Positions 16,839-26,890 of a DNA stretch of 64,000 nt are shown here, one piece after another (the stretch's first letter is position 1; each line of letters opens with the position of its first letter). Under the pieces are notes generated by a model. It did not search any database. It was not told where the DNA came from and saw only the letters and a program-made list of their open reading frames with translations. Position numbers and translations under genes: made by a program. The stretch is from Aeoliella mucimassa (GTDB taxonomy: Bacteria > Planctomycetota > Planctomycetia > Pirellulales > Lacipirellulaceae), in assembly GCF_007748035.1 (NCBI RefSeq), contig NZ_CP036278.1, positions 5,704,001 to 5,768,000 of the forward strand. The letters are read 5' to 3'.

Positions 16839-16862
16839 ACCCGCGGGCGAGCGGGCGTCAGC

Positions 16863-19208
16863 ATGCAGGACTTCAACGAATCGCGGGCCATCCGCGCGTT
16901 TCGCTTCGAGGTACCCCGACAACTATTGCCATTGGATCCCCCCAGCCGCCCGGCGATGTTCGGGCGACTAGTTTGCCATACGCTTTATGAGTCGTGGAAG
17001 ATAATGGTCGGCGTGCTACTTATCTGCATCTTTTTGACCTGCATGTTCGAGCTGTATCGTCGCGAGTTCGGCGTGCACTTTGGCGCCATCTTGCCGATTG
17101 CCATCCTGTTTTTGCCAGGGCTTTGCGGGGCGATGGTGTTTCGCACCGAACAGCGTCACAACCAGTATCGCTTCCTGGCCGAGCACGCCGGCCGGCCCCG
17201 ACTAGTGTGGTTCACTCGTCTTTCGATCTGGACTGGGTATCTGGTCCTGGTGCTAGTGATGACTCTCGGCGTGTTCTATTTCAACCTGGGTAGCCAGGTG
17301 GTCGGCAGCCTGTCGCAGGCGATCGACTCGTCTGGAGCATCGCAAGCGATGGGGTACTACGGGGAAGAAGCAACTGAGCTCGGTGCCACGGAACGGTTCG
17401 TCGATTTCCTGTGGTGGGGAATGTTGAATGTATTGCTCGCCAGCTTCACCGCGTTTGCGGCGGGGCAATTGATTTCGATCCTGCTGAAGAGCGAGATCCT
17501 CGCGGCCGGAAGCTCGATGTTCGCCAGCATTCTAGTGATCGGATTAGCCAGCATGGTTGTCTGCTGGCGATTGCCGCTGTTCTGGATCTACTTGCCGATT
17601 ATCCTTGGCTTGCTGGCGGCCAGCTTCGCGCGACTGCCGGAGCGACTGGTCGATAGAAACCGCCCAGTGCATTGGGGGCTTGTTGCTACGCTGGCGATTG
17701 GTTCGATCGCGCTAGTGCTCTGCTCGATCCCCTCCATTCGCTACCAACAAGTCGACTCGGCCATGAAGAGTGCCTGCCAGGTCGACCTTGCGGTCTGGCC
17801 TGCCGACAGGAAGCAGGGCCCCATGGGCGATGCACCTCAACTGATGCCTGCAGCGGCCTACTATCGGCAGAGCTTGGCGAACTCCGACAAAACCGCAACC
17901 GAGTTGCGAAGTGCGTTAAGCGAACTACTCAACGCGGGGCGCTCGACGGAGGAAAAGCCTGACATTGAGAACCATGTTTGGCTTCAGGAATCGCAAGCGG
18001 GCATCGAGAAACTAGTGGAGCTCTCCCGCGAGCCATTGGAAAGTTCACGGCCGGTGGACGCCGACCTGAAGACGATTGTTCGCGTGATCGAAGCCGACTT
18101 TGAGCGGCTACTCGACAATGGCGATTTGGATGCAGCTCGCGATCGGGCGATGGCGAGCATTCGTTTCCGGGTGAATCTGGAGACCGATCGGCGAAACAGC
18201 AAGTTGCTCGAGCAGTGGATCGCCGCGCCGGGGCAGAGCGCGTCGCGATTAAAAGTTGCGGCCGCCATGCTGGCCGAGATCGAACAACAGTTGCCCAAGG
18301 CCGAAGATCGCGTGCTGGCTGCATACATCGAAGCGGCTCAGTCCTACGAGCTGCGTGATCCAATGCAGTACAGTCCGAAAACGGTGGCCTTTGAAACCGC
18401 GGCCTCTCTCGACCGCTTGCCTGGGGAACACGCCCGCGGAGAGCAGGCCCTGAAGGTGCTTGCCGAACTCGCCCTGCGCCGGGTGCGACTCGCCGAGCGG
18501 TTGACTGGTGAGGCAACCAGCTTCTATGTGCAACCAGCTTTCCGAGCGAGCCCACCTCCCCATGGAGAGTTGGCTATGACACTTGCTTTGAACCAAACTA
18601 GGCTCGTCGAGAGTCACCGACTAGCAAGCAGCAGTTACTTGGCAACGGGTTACTGGTATGGCAGCGATAGTTTGACAAGCGTGCTGTTACAAGACTTTGC
18701 GGCCAAGACTTATCTTCGTTTGGAGCAGTGCCGCATGGCATTGGTCGCTTACCGACTCGACCATGGCAGCTACCCCGAAAGTCTACGAGACCTGAACCCC
18801 AACTACCTGCCGGCAGGTGTTCCGCTTGAGGTTATCGGTGGCCAATCTTTTGGCTACGAACCGAATGGGTTTGCTGCTCCTGTAGTGGTAAGCAGTTCCA
18901 ACCAAGCGGTATGGGGAGACTTTGTTGCGATGGCTGGCGAGCCAGTGATCTGGAGCGCCGGCCTGTCGAACTTCACTCCCTATGAAAACTGGACTCATTT
19001 CGCGCCGGATAGCCCCGAAGAGGACCTCGGCGGTTACGCAGTAGAATTCGATAGCAGGGGAGTCAAGCAGGTAAGCATGCGAGTAACCCACTTCACGTGG
19101 GATGGATACTACTACGCAGGCGACGAATTGCAGCTACTAACGCTGCCGACGCTCGACGCTTCGCAGGATTCCGAAGACTCTAGTTCCAACGACGAAGACA
19201 AACCCTAG
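16863..19208 (+). CDS. Membrane protein, ABC permease-like, probably 5'-truncated
   Basis: About 781 residues from the ATG at 16863; the next candidate is 16956 (MFGRLVCHTLYESW). The frame is open further upstream, but that part is antisense to the ubiX fragment and is ignored. Around six hydrophobic segments lie in the first 280 residues, for instance KIMVGVLLICIFLTCMF and FASILVIGLASMVVCW, then a soluble region of about 450 residues. Near the end AYRLDHGSYPESLRDLNPNY resembles the tail of large planctomycete permease-like proteins. In those proteins a stretch like RFEVPRQLLPLDPPSRPAMF tends to follow a first membrane half, so the true N-terminal half may be missing. Role unknown. Confidence 0.6.
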   Translation: MQDFNESRAIRAFRFEVPRQLLPLDPPSRPAMFGRLVCHTLYESWKIMVGVLLICIFLTCMFELYRREFGVHFGAILPIAILFLPGLCGAMVFRTEQRHNQYRFLAEHAGRPRLVWFTRLSIWTGYLVLVLVMTLGVFYFNLGSQVVGSLSQAIDSSGASQAMGYYGEEATELGATERFVDFLWWGMLNVLLASFTAFAAGQLISILLKSEILAAGSSMFASILVIGLASMVVCWRLPLFWIYLPIILGLLAASFARLPERLVDRNRPVHWGLVATLAIGSIALVLCSIPSIRYQQVDSAMKSACQVDLAVWPADRKQGPMGDAPQLMPAAAYYRQSLANSDKTATELRSALSELLNAGRSTEEKPDIENHVWLQESQAGIEKLVELSREPLESSRPVDADLKTIVRVIEADFERLLDNGDLDAARDRAMASIRFRVNLETDRRNSKLLEQWIAAPGQSASRLKVAAAMLAEIEQQLPKAEDRVLAAYIEAAQSYELRDPMQYSPKTVAFETAASLDRLPGEHARGEQALKVLAELALRRVRLAERLTGEATSFYVQPAFRASPPPHGELAMTLALNQTRLVESHRLASSSYLATGYWYGSDSLTSVLLQDFAAKTYLRLEQCRMALVAYRLDHGSYPESLRDLNPNYLPAGVPLEVIGGQSFGYEPNGFAAPVVVSSSNQAVWGDFVAMAGEPVIWSAGLSNFTPYENWTHFAPDSPEEDLGGYAVEFDSRGVKQVSMRVTHFTWDGYYYAGDELQLLTLPTLDASQDSEDSSSNDEDKP

Positions 19209-19412
19209 TCGCCTTATGTGGTTTCAACGGAAGCCCAAGCATCGCTTCGTGGCGGGCGGATCAATCAACAGTCACCACATGGGTGTTTGTTAATGCGGCA
19301 ACTCCACGCTCGCGGTTAGTGGCAAACTGCCGGGGGATGGCTTGCCTCGTGTTTGCCGTAACCTAGCTTTTCGCAACCCGAATGACGTCCACAGAGCCGC
19401 CCACCAAGCGTT

Positions 19413-20825
19413 ATGGAAAAAGCACGAGTCACGCCTGTGAACGAAGAACGCTTCTTTGAACCGCATGAATTGTTCTTCTCGCTTACCGATCCCAAAGGGG
19501 TGATCCGGTACGGCAACGACGTATTCACGCGCATTGCTGCTTACGACGAAGCAGAACTGATCGGCGCGCCGCACAACATCATTCGCCATCCCGATATGCC
19601 GAGGGCGGCTTTCAAGCTGCTGTGGGACTATCTGCAATCGGACAGGACAATTGCCGCCTATGTAAAAAACATGGCGAAGGATGGCCGGTACTACTGGGTG
19701 GTCGCGACCGCCATGCCGTGCAAAGGGGGCTATCTGTCGGTGCGTCTAAAGCCGAGCAGCCCACTCTTTGAAGTGGTACAGAAGATGTACCACAGAACGC
19801 TGCAAGTCGAGAAGCAATGCGAAGAGGAAACCGGCAATCGCAAGCTGGCGATCGAACGCGGGGTGAAGCATCTGCTCGCGGAAGTGAAAGCCGCGGGGTT
19901 CGATAGCTACGAATCGTTCATGAGCGAGATGCTGGCCGCCGAACTCTCTTCGCGAGCGGAGTTACTAAGAGCAAGTGGTTACACCGCCAAGCGATCGATC
20001 GACAGCAGTGGACGTCGTGGCATTCGACAGCTCGAAAGCACGTGCCGTTTGATTGGCACGATGATTGGTAAGTTGTTCAAGTCGGTTGACGATTTTCGGC
20101 GGCTGGAAAAACAGCTGGCCGCCAAATACGACGACATCCAAAAGCTCGGTATGACACTGCATCTGCTCTCGATCAACGCTAGCATTGCAGCATCGCGGCT
20201 TGGCTCTCAAGGTGCAGTACTTGGCGCAGTGGCCGACGCGTTGAGCGATATGTCGAAGCAAATGGAAGTGTCCATCAACCATCGGGCTAGTCGACTCGGC
20301 CCACTGCAGGAAGCCTGCGGCAAGCTGGTATTCGGCATTGCCGTCGCGATGTTCGAGGCCGAAGTCGCCTGCGACTTTGCCATCGAGCTGCAGACCTCGA
20401 CCGATACCTGCCATAACGCGACTGTGCTGGAGAGCCTCGACGCGATGGTCGACGAGTTCGAGAATCGCTGCCGCGACGTGATCGTCGGGATGAGGGCGTC
20501 GGGCGAGGAGATCTCGCGGACGCGTCGCGAAGTTCGGGAACTGGTGAATCGATTCATCGAAATGAAGGCCATCCAAATCAACGGCAAGGCCGAAGCGGCC
20601 AACAGCGGAGCTAATAGCGAGTTCTCGGTGATTTTCGACGAAGTCGCCAAACTGGTCGACAAAGGTCGCGATGATAGCGACCAACTCCTCACGGTGCTCA
20701 TTGCTTGCACCGATCGAGTGCGTGAGTTCGATAAGCTCTCGCTCTCTTTCGAGTTCGAGCTCGATGCGCTGCAAAAATCGCTCGCCATGGTCAACGAGGA
20801 CCGCCTGCAACTGGCCGCGGTCTAG
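19413..20825 (+). CDS. Aer-like PAS domain protein with degenerate MCP-type signalling region
   Basis: A 470-residue soluble protein. Residues about 15-120 form a PAS domain of the Aer aerotaxis type (FFSLTDPKGVIRYGNDVF, HNIIRHPDMPRAAFKLLWDY, AAYVKNMAKDGRYYWVVATA). A helical region follows. Around residues 245-285, LHLLSINASIAASRLGSQGA and AVADALSDMSKQM align with the methyl-accepting core that usually reads LLALNAAIEAARAGEQG, but with substitutions. The rest is helical to the end. No transmembrane segment is seen, so it would be a cytoplasmic redox or oxygen sensor. Flavin binding is inferred from Aer. No chemotaxis genes are adjacent, which leaves the output unclear. Confidence 0.78.
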   Translation: MEKARVTPVNEERFFEPHELFFSLTDPKGVIRYGNDVFTRIAAYDEAELIGAPHNIIRHPDMPRAAFKLLWDYLQSDRTIAAYVKNMAKDGRYYWVVATAMPCKGGYLSVRLKPSSPLFEVVQKMYHRTLQVEKQCEEETGNRKLAIERGVKHLLAEVKAAGFDSYESFMSEMLAAELSSRAELLRASGYTAKRSIDSSGRRGIRQLESTCRLIGTMIGKLFKSVDDFRRLEKQLAAKYDDIQKLGMTLHLLSINASIAASRLGSQGAVLGAVADALSDMSKQMEVSINHRASRLGPLQEACGKLVFGIAVAMFEAEVACDFAIELQTSTDTCHNATVLESLDAMVDEFENRCRDVIVGMRASGEEISRTRREVRELVNRFIEMKAIQINGKAEAANSGANSEFSVIFDEVAKLVDKGRDDSDQLLTVLIACTDRVREFDKLSLSFEFELDALQKSLAMVNEDRLQLAAV

Positions 20826-21037
20826 TCACCCAACTGGGGTACTTTCTCGCTAAGTTCAGTGAGCGACGGGCACTTCGGGCCCCCGCGCGGCTGCTGGCAC
20901 TCTCGCGGCAAAAATATCTGGCGAAAAATCTTCTCTTTTCGCAGTCCGCTGGTGCTTAAATCGACTCTAACTAGTTAGAAGCGACCACCCATCGGGCGTT
21001 TTGGCCCGCTGCTGACCGTCAGCCAGAAAGCACAACG

Positions 21038-23302
21038 TTGTCCACATCCACGATTCCCACGTCCGCCGACGTCGACCAGCAGGTGGTTGCGCCCACCCCG
21101 CGGGTGCCGACGACCGACGGAGAGCTGCTGCTACGGTTTACCCGCCATAGTGACCAGGAGGCCTTTGCTCGCTTGGTGAACCGGCACGCGGCGCTAGTCT
21201 GGAGCGGCTGCCGACAGGTGCTCAAGCATCGCGAGGATATCGAAGACGCTTTTCAGGCGACCTTTCTGATCCTGGCGAAGCGGGCAAGCGACATCCGGGC
21301 GTGCGACTCCGCGGCCGGATGGCTGTATCGGGTCGCCCACCGCACTTCGCTATCGCTACTTCGCAAGAAACGATCCACCCGCGAGCAGCCGCTTGCCGAG
21401 CCCGACACCCTCGACGGCGAGTGCGATCCCCTTGAACAACTCCATCGTCAGTACGCCATCGGGGTACTGACCGAAGAACTGCAAGCACTTCCCCGGCGAT
21501 ATCGCGAACCGCTGGTGCTGTGCTACCTCGAAGGTCGCTCGCGTAGCGGTGCGGCCGACGAGTTGGATGTGACCACCGCCACGGTGAAAGGCCGGCTGAC
21601 CCGTGGTCGGAGGATGTTACGGCAGCGATTGGCTCGCCGTGGAATTGCGCTGTCGATGGCCGTGGGTTTCGCCTCGGCAGCGGTCCGAGGTGCCGAGGCG
21701 GTTGCCGCCTCGCCGCTTACTGCCAGCACCACGTTGGCGGCTAGCGACTTTGTTTCGAACACGGCGGGCGGCCCTTCGACGGCCGGCTCCACCGTGCAAT
21801 CCTTAGCTCAACACGGAGTTTCCGCGATGTATTATGCTTCGCTGGCCAAGCCAGTTCTCTGTTTTCTCGCCCTTGCTGCAGTTGGTGTGGGAGTCGCCCT
21901 GGCCGCAGAGCCAGCCAACTCGCCCGCACTATCCCCGAACAACACAACAGGCGTAGCCCTGGTCGTGACCACCGATGGTGAAGGTGAAGAGCCCGCAACC
22001 GCATCGATTTCGCTTTCCGCTCCATCGTCAGCGACGGAGGACGTTGCCGCCGACGAAGCGGTCGAGGTGGAAAGCGACGCAACGATCGAAGTTCAAGTAT
22101 CCCGCGATCAGAAAACCGGTACCATCACGGCTACTGCGGGAAATCAAGCGACCCCAGTGACTCCCTCACAGCATGCGGTGGTTATCGATACCCGATCGAT
22201 AACTACCGGCGCGCCAGCCACCGCTGGCAGCTTTGCCTGGGCCCAGAATCCGATGGAGGGAGTACCGACCGCCGAAGAATTCGACCTGCAACGCAAGTAC
22301 TGGGAGACCCGCGCCGAGGGCTTAAAGCAAAAGTCGCACGCCATCGTCAAACAGTACGATCGAATCCAAACGCTCATTGAGCAAGGGGTGGCCGATCAGG
22401 CCACGCTGGACAAGTCGAACGAACTGCTCAGCGAGGCGATCCTGGTGAAAGCAGAAGTGTATCAGGCCCAGGCGAAGGTGTTGGAAATGGAGCGATTGAA
22501 GAAGCAAGCGCAACAAGTTTCGGCCGCTCCAACTCCAGCGTTCCTGCCAGCAGCTACCGATAGTAGCGTCCCCTTCTCACCACCTGCTCTAAGAGGCGGA
22601 CAGAATTACTCGGCCTCCACCAGTCAGATTCCTACGGCCCCGCCTGCTCCGCCAACGGGGCACAACTACACGGCACCTGCGGCTCCTGGCCCCTCATCGT
22701 TCTCTCCCCCGACAGCGGCGAACATCGTTGTTTCCGGGCGAAGCTTGCCATCGTTGCCTCCAGCTCCCATGGTGTGGTTTCAAGACGCCGAAGGGGCAGT
22801 GAAAACCGCTCGCGAAAACGGGCGGGTTGCCGTGCTGAACTTTGTGAGTCCCCAATACGCTCCGAGCCAGGAGTTCCTAAAGATGCTCCGGGAGACACCG
22901 AAGGTTACCGCGTATTTGCAGGGAAACGCGGTTCCGGCGGTAATCGATATCGAACAGCACCCCGAGATCGTGCGTGAATTCAAGGTTACCGGCATGCCCT
23001 CGGTCTGCGTGGTCGGCCCCAACGGGGCGGTGCTCGAGTCGTTCAAGGCTCCCCAGCAACCAAAGAACTATCTCAAGAAACTGCAAACCTGGGTTCAAAT
23101 CGTCGAAGGCCAGCCCAGCAACACGGCAGCGGAACCTCATCCGCCGACTGCCGTTTGGGAATCGTCGCCCGTTCCCGCAACTGCCCAACAGCCGCCGGCA
23201 GACGCCAGGGAAGTGCAGGCATTGCAGAGCGAGTTGGAGTCGCTCCGCCAGCAATTGAAGGAGCTGAAGCAGCAGTTGCAGGACTCGGAATCCGAGAACT
23301 AG
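21038..23302 (+). CDS. ECF sigma factor with membrane and thioredoxin-like extension
   Basis: About 754 residues. Residues 25-105 form sigma-70 region 2 (LVNRHAALVWSGCRQVLKH, DAFQATFLILAKRA, AAGWLYRVAHRTSLSLLRKK), and 145-205 region 4 (ALPRRYREPLVLCYLEGRS, ATVKGRLTRGRRMLRQRLAR). One transmembrane helix lies near 265-288. Beyond it are a low-complexity stretch, a coiled coil at about 414-492, a Pro-rich linker, a thioredoxin-like domain at about 580-690 without CxxC (SPQYAPS at the expected site) and a final coiled coil. The architecture joins a promoter selector to an extracytoplasmic sensor in one chain. The start is a TTG with a weak ribosome site, so the first residues are uncertain. Confidence 0.85.
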   Translation: MSTSTIPTSADVDQQVVAPTPRVPTTDGELLLRFTRHSDQEAFARLVNRHAALVWSGCRQVLKHREDIEDAFQATFLILAKRASDIRACDSAAGWLYRVAHRTSLSLLRKKRSTREQPLAEPDTLDGECDPLEQLHRQYAIGVLTEELQALPRRYREPLVLCYLEGRSRSGAADELDVTTATVKGRLTRGRRMLRQRLARRGIALSMAVGFASAAVRGAEAVAASPLTASTTLAASDFVSNTAGGPSTAGSTVQSLAQHGVSAMYYASLAKPVLCFLALAAVGVGVALAAEPANSPALSPNNTTGVALVVTTDGEGEEPATASISLSAPSSATEDVAADEAVEVESDATIEVQVSRDQKTGTITATAGNQATPVTPSQHAVVIDTRSITTGAPATAGSFAWAQNPMEGVPTAEEFDLQRKYWETRAEGLKQKSHAIVKQYDRIQTLIEQGVADQATLDKSNELLSEAILVKAEVYQAQAKVLEMERLKKQAQQVSAAPTPAFLPAATDSSVPFSPPALRGGQNYSASTSQIPTAPPAPPTGHNYTAPAAPGPSSFSPPTAANIVVSGRSLPSLPPAPMVWFQDAEGAVKTARENGRVAVLNFVSPQYAPSQEFLKMLRETPKVTAYLQGNAVPAVIDIEQHPEIVREFKVTGMPSVCVVGPNGAVLESFKAPQQPKNYLKKLQTWVQIVEGQPSNTAAEPHPPTAVWESSPVPATAQQPPADAREVQALQSELESLRQQLKELKQQLQDSESEN

Positions 23303-23440
23303 CCGCAAGCGAACTGGGACGGTTGAAGGGGGCCGGTCGGGCGTGGTACGCTGGAGCGATTTTACCCGCCTAGGGCAGGTGGGCGTCAGGGTGAGTGGTC
23401 CCCCTGGCCCCCGCCCCTTGACCCATGCCCCCCCTGTGCA

Positions 23441-26400
23441 ATGCCTCGACGCGACGACATTCATAAGATTTTGATTATCGGTTCTGGTCCCATCGTGATT
23501 GGCCAGGCCTGCGAGTTCGATTACTCTGGCACCCAAGCCTGTAAGGCCCTCCGCGAGGAGGGATACGAGGTGGTGCTCGTGAATTCGAACCCGGCCACGA
23601 TCATGACCGATCCAGCCACGGCCGATCGCACTTACATCGAGCCCCTCACGTGGGAGGTAGTCGAAAAGATTATCGCCCGCGAAAAGCCCGATGCATTGTT
23701 GCCGACCCTCGGCGGGCAGACCGGCCTGAACTTGGCCATGGATCTCGAGAAATTCGGCGTGCTCAAGAAGCACGGCGTCGAAATGGTAGGTGCCAGAGCC
23801 GACGTGATCGACAAGGCGGAGAATCGTGAGCGATTCAAAGCAGCCATGGAAAAGATCGGTCTCGGCGTCTGCAAGGGAACTACTGTGCAGACGCTCGACG
23901 CAGCCCGGGAATGGCTCGACGAAATCGGCCTGCCGGCGATTATCCGCCCCAGCTTCACCATGGGTGGCTCCGGCGGCGGCATCGCCTACAACCGCCAGGA
24001 GTACGATCAGATGGTCCGGCACGGCCTGGACCTCTCGCCCACCTGCGAAGTGCTGATCGAAGAGTCGATTCTTGGCTGGAAAGAGTACGAGATGGAGGTG
24101 ATGCGCGACGTCGACGACAACGTCGTGATCATCTGCTCGATCGAAAACTTCGATGCGATGGGCATCCACACCGGCGACTCCATCACCGTGGCTCCCGCTC
24201 AGACGCTGACCGATAAAGAGTACCAGCGGATGCGCGACGCCAGCCTGGCGGTGATCCGCGAGATTGGTGTCGAGACCGGCGGTTCGAACATTCAGTTCGC
24301 CATCAATCCCGTCGATGGTCGAATGATCGTGATCGAAATGAACCCCCGGGTCAGTCGTAGTAGTGCGCTGGCTTCGAAAGCAACCGGCTTCCCGATTGCC
24401 AAGATCGCAGCCAAACTCGCGGTGGGTTACCGCTTGCACGAGTTGCCGAACGACATCACCCGCGAGACGACCGCCTGCTTCGAGCCGTCGATCGACTACG
24501 TGGTTACCAAGATTCCGCGTTTCGCGTTCGAGAAGTTCCCCGACGCCGACGACAAGCTCACCACGCAGATGAAGAGCGTCGGCGAAACCATGGCCATCGG
24601 CTCGACCTTCAAAGAGAGCTTTCAAAAGGCCCTCCGCGGCCTGGAAGTCGGTGCCGACGGTTTCGGTTCCGACAACAAAGACCTGTGGTACAACGACCAA
24701 GGCGGAGTCGGCGAGTTTCGTCCCAGCGAGGAAGAGATTCGCGTCAAGCTGCAGTCGGCCGGCCCCGATCGCGTGTGGTACCTGCGATACGCCTTCAAGC
24801 TTGGGCTCAGCGTCGAAGAGGTGTTCGAGCTAACCAGCATCGACCCTTGGTTCCTCGATAACCTGATGGAGATCGTGGAGACCGAGAACGAATTGCGGGC
24901 CTTGGTCCGCCAGAATCCGCCGCAAGATGGAGCGGGCTACGACCTTACGACGCTCAGCGATCGGGAACTGCGAACCGCCAAGCGGCAAGGGTTCTCCGAT
25001 AAGCAGTTGGCCAACATGTTTGGTCGCACGGCGACCGAAATTCGCGCCGAGCGTCTTAAGCGCGGGATTCGCACCGTGTTCAAATCGGTGGATACCTGTG
25101 CTGCCGAGTTCGAGGCCTACACTCCGTACTTCTACTCCACGTACGAGACCGAAGACGAAACCCCACCGAAGGGCGATGCCAAACGCATCATGATCCTCGG
25201 CGGCGGTCCCAATCGTATCGGCCAGGGCATCGAGTTCGACTACTGTTGTTGCCATGCCAGCTTCGCGCTTCGCGAGCTGGGCATCGAGTCGATCATGGTG
25301 AACTCGAACCCCGAGACCGTGAGTACCGACTACGATACGAGCGACCTGCTGTTCTTCGAACCGCTGACCGTGGAAGACGTGCTGAACATCTGCGATCAGG
25401 TGCAGCCCGACGGCGTCATCGTGCAATTCGGTGGTCAGACTCCGCTGAATCTGGCTCGCGAGCTGAACGACGCCGGAGTGCCGATCATCGGTACCAGTGT
25501 CGATGCGATTGAAGACGCCGAAGATCGCGACAAGTTCCATCAATTGATCAAGCGTCTGGGGCTCAAGCAGCCGCCAGGTGGCATCGCCCAGACCATGGAC
25601 GAAGCCCGCAAGCTGGCCGACGATATCGGCTTCCCCGTGCTGGTCCGCCCCAGTTTCGTGCTGGGTGGCCGCGCGATGGAGATTTGCTACGACCACGCCC
25701 AGCTCGACCAGTTCGTCGCCCAGGCCTTTATTGCGGCCGAGGGGCAACCAGTGCTGATCGATAGTTTCCTGGAACGCGCGATCGAAGTGGATGCCGATGC
25801 CGTGTCGGACGGAGAAGTGGTCATCGTGCCGGGCGTGATGGAACACATCGAAGAGGCCGGCGTGCACTCCGGCGACTCCGCGTGTGCGATACCACCTTAC
25901 AGCCTGCCAGGCCCGGTGGTGGCCGAGATTCGCGCGGCCGCAGTAGCGCTAGCCAAGGAACTCGGTGTGAACGGGCTGATGAACGTGCAGTTCGCGGTGC
26001 AGGACGATGCCGATGGGCGCCCTCAGGTCTACGTGATCGAGGTGAATCCCCGCGCCAGCCGCACGGTGCCTTTCGTCGCCAAGGCAACCGGTTTGCCAGT
26101 GGCGAAGGTCGCTGCCAAGGTGATGGCTGGAGTCTCGCTCACCGAACAACAGGTGACCGAGGATCCGGTGCCCGCCCACGTAAGCGTGAAAGAAGCGGTC
26201 TTCCCTTTCATTAAATTCCGCGGCGTCGACATCGTGCTCGGCCCCGAAATGCGTAGCACCGGCGAAGTGATGGGCATCAGCCCCCGCTTCAGCATGGCGT
26301 TCGCCAAGAGCCAGCTGGCCGCTGGTACGGTGCTGCCAAGCTCGGGCAACGTGTTCCTGAGCGTCGCCCCGCGTCACAAGCAGCGGGCGATCGAGCTGGC

Positions 26401-26737
26401 CCGCCGTCTGTCGGCCATGAACTACGGCATCCTCGCCACCCGCGGCACCGCCGAAGCCCTAGAGCAGGCCGGTATGCAGTGCACCCGCGTGAAGAAGCTC
26501 AAGGAAGGTCACCCGAACCTGCTCGACTTCCTGGCCGACGAAGAGGTCGCCTTGGTGATGAATAGCCCAGTCGGTAAAGGCGCTCGAACCGATGAAGGCA
26601 AGATTCGCGCTGCAACCGTTGCAGCCGGTGTACCCTGCTTAACCACGATCGAAGCCGCGGAAGCCGCCATCAAAGCGATGGAAGCCTTGCGGGAAGAGGA
26701 AATGCAGGTGGAAAGCCTGCAGGAACGGTTTAGCTAA
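23441..26737 (+). CDS. carB: Carbamoyl-phosphate synthase large subunit
   Basis: A full-length 1098-residue CarB, close to the usual 1070-1080. It makes carbamoyl phosphate from ammonia, bicarbonate and two ATP for pyrimidine and arginine synthesis. Two homologous ATP-grasp halves are visible. The first opens [20 protein letters not shown] with [14 protein letters not shown] and [19 protein letters not shown]. The second opens [20 protein letters not shown] with [19 protein letters not shown]. The C-terminal MGS-like allosteric domain is at about 960-1098 ([35 protein letters not shown]). carA is not in the window. The gene stands alone, 138 bp after the sigma fusion. Confidence 0.98.
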   Translation: MPRRDDIHKILIIGSGPIVIGQACEFDYSGTQACKALREEGYEVVLVNSNPATIMTDPATADRTYIEPLTWEVVEKIIAREKPDALLPTLGGQTGLNLAMDLEKFGVLKKHGVEMVGARADVIDKAENRERFKAAMEKIGLGVCKGTTVQTLDAAREWLDEIGLPAIIRPSFTMGGSGGGIAYNRQEYDQMVRHGLDLSPTCEVLIEESILGWKEYEMEVMRDVDDNVVIICSIENFDAMGIHTGDSITVAPAQTLTDKEYQRMRDASLAVIREIGVETGGSNIQFAINPVDGRMIVIEMNPRVSRSSALASKATGFPIAKIAAKLAVGYRLHELPNDITRETTACFEPSIDYVVTKIPRFAFEKFPDADDKLTTQMKSVGETMAIGSTFKESFQKALRGLEVGADGFGSDNKDLWYNDQGGVGEFRPSEEEIRVKLQSAGPDRVWYLRYAFKLGLSVEEVFELTSIDPWFLDNLMEIVETENELRALVRQNPPQDGAGYDLTTLSDRELRTAKRQGFSDKQLANMFGRTATEIRAERLKRGIRTVFKSVDTCAAEFEAYTPYFYSTYETEDETPPKGDAKRIMILGGGPNRIGQGIEFDYCCCHASFALRELGIESIMVNSNPETVSTDYDTSDLLFFEPLTVEDVLNICDQVQPDGVIVQFGGQTPLNLARELNDAGVPIIGTSVDAIEDAEDRDKFHQLIKRLGLKQPPGGIAQTMDEARKLADDIGFPVLVRPSFVLGGRAMEICYDHAQLDQFVAQAFIAAEGQPVLIDSFLERAIEVDADAVSDGEVVIVPGVMEHIEEAGVHSGDSACAIPPYSLPGPVVAEIRAAAVALAKELGVNGLMNVQFAVQDDADGRPQVYVIEVNPRASRTVPFVAKATGLPVAKVAAKVMAGVSLTEQQVTEDPVPAHVSVKEAVFPFIKFRGVDIVLGPEMRSTGEVMGISPRFSMAFAKSQLAAGTVLPSSGNVFLSVAPRHKQRAIELARRLSAMNYGILATRGTAEALEQAGMQCTRVKKLKEGHPNLLDFLADEEVALVMNSPVGKGARTDEGKIRAATVAAGVPCLTTIEAAEAAIKAMEALREEEMQVESLQERFS

Positions 26738-26890
26738 GACCTGCTAACGAAATGCTATATTGTGAGATACAGCCCTCTCTCCCGATGATCCCACGGATAG
26801 CTTTTCGGAAGAAACGCGGTTGTGTCCTGAGCGCTCCAACACGACTAGCGCCCTGCGATTTCGCACCTGGACCTCCGATTTCAAGCAATC

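Noticed and set aside
16476-16862. N-terminal extension of the membrane protein frame
   Set aside because: These 129 codons are the antisense of the ubiX fragment, which has clear family similarity on the other strand, so the extension is a chance open frame.
22877-24700. A 607-residue minus-strand open frame opposite the sigma fusion and carB
   Set aside because: It is antisense to carB and the thioredoxin-like region, both firmly assigned. Long antisense frames are common in GC-rich genes.
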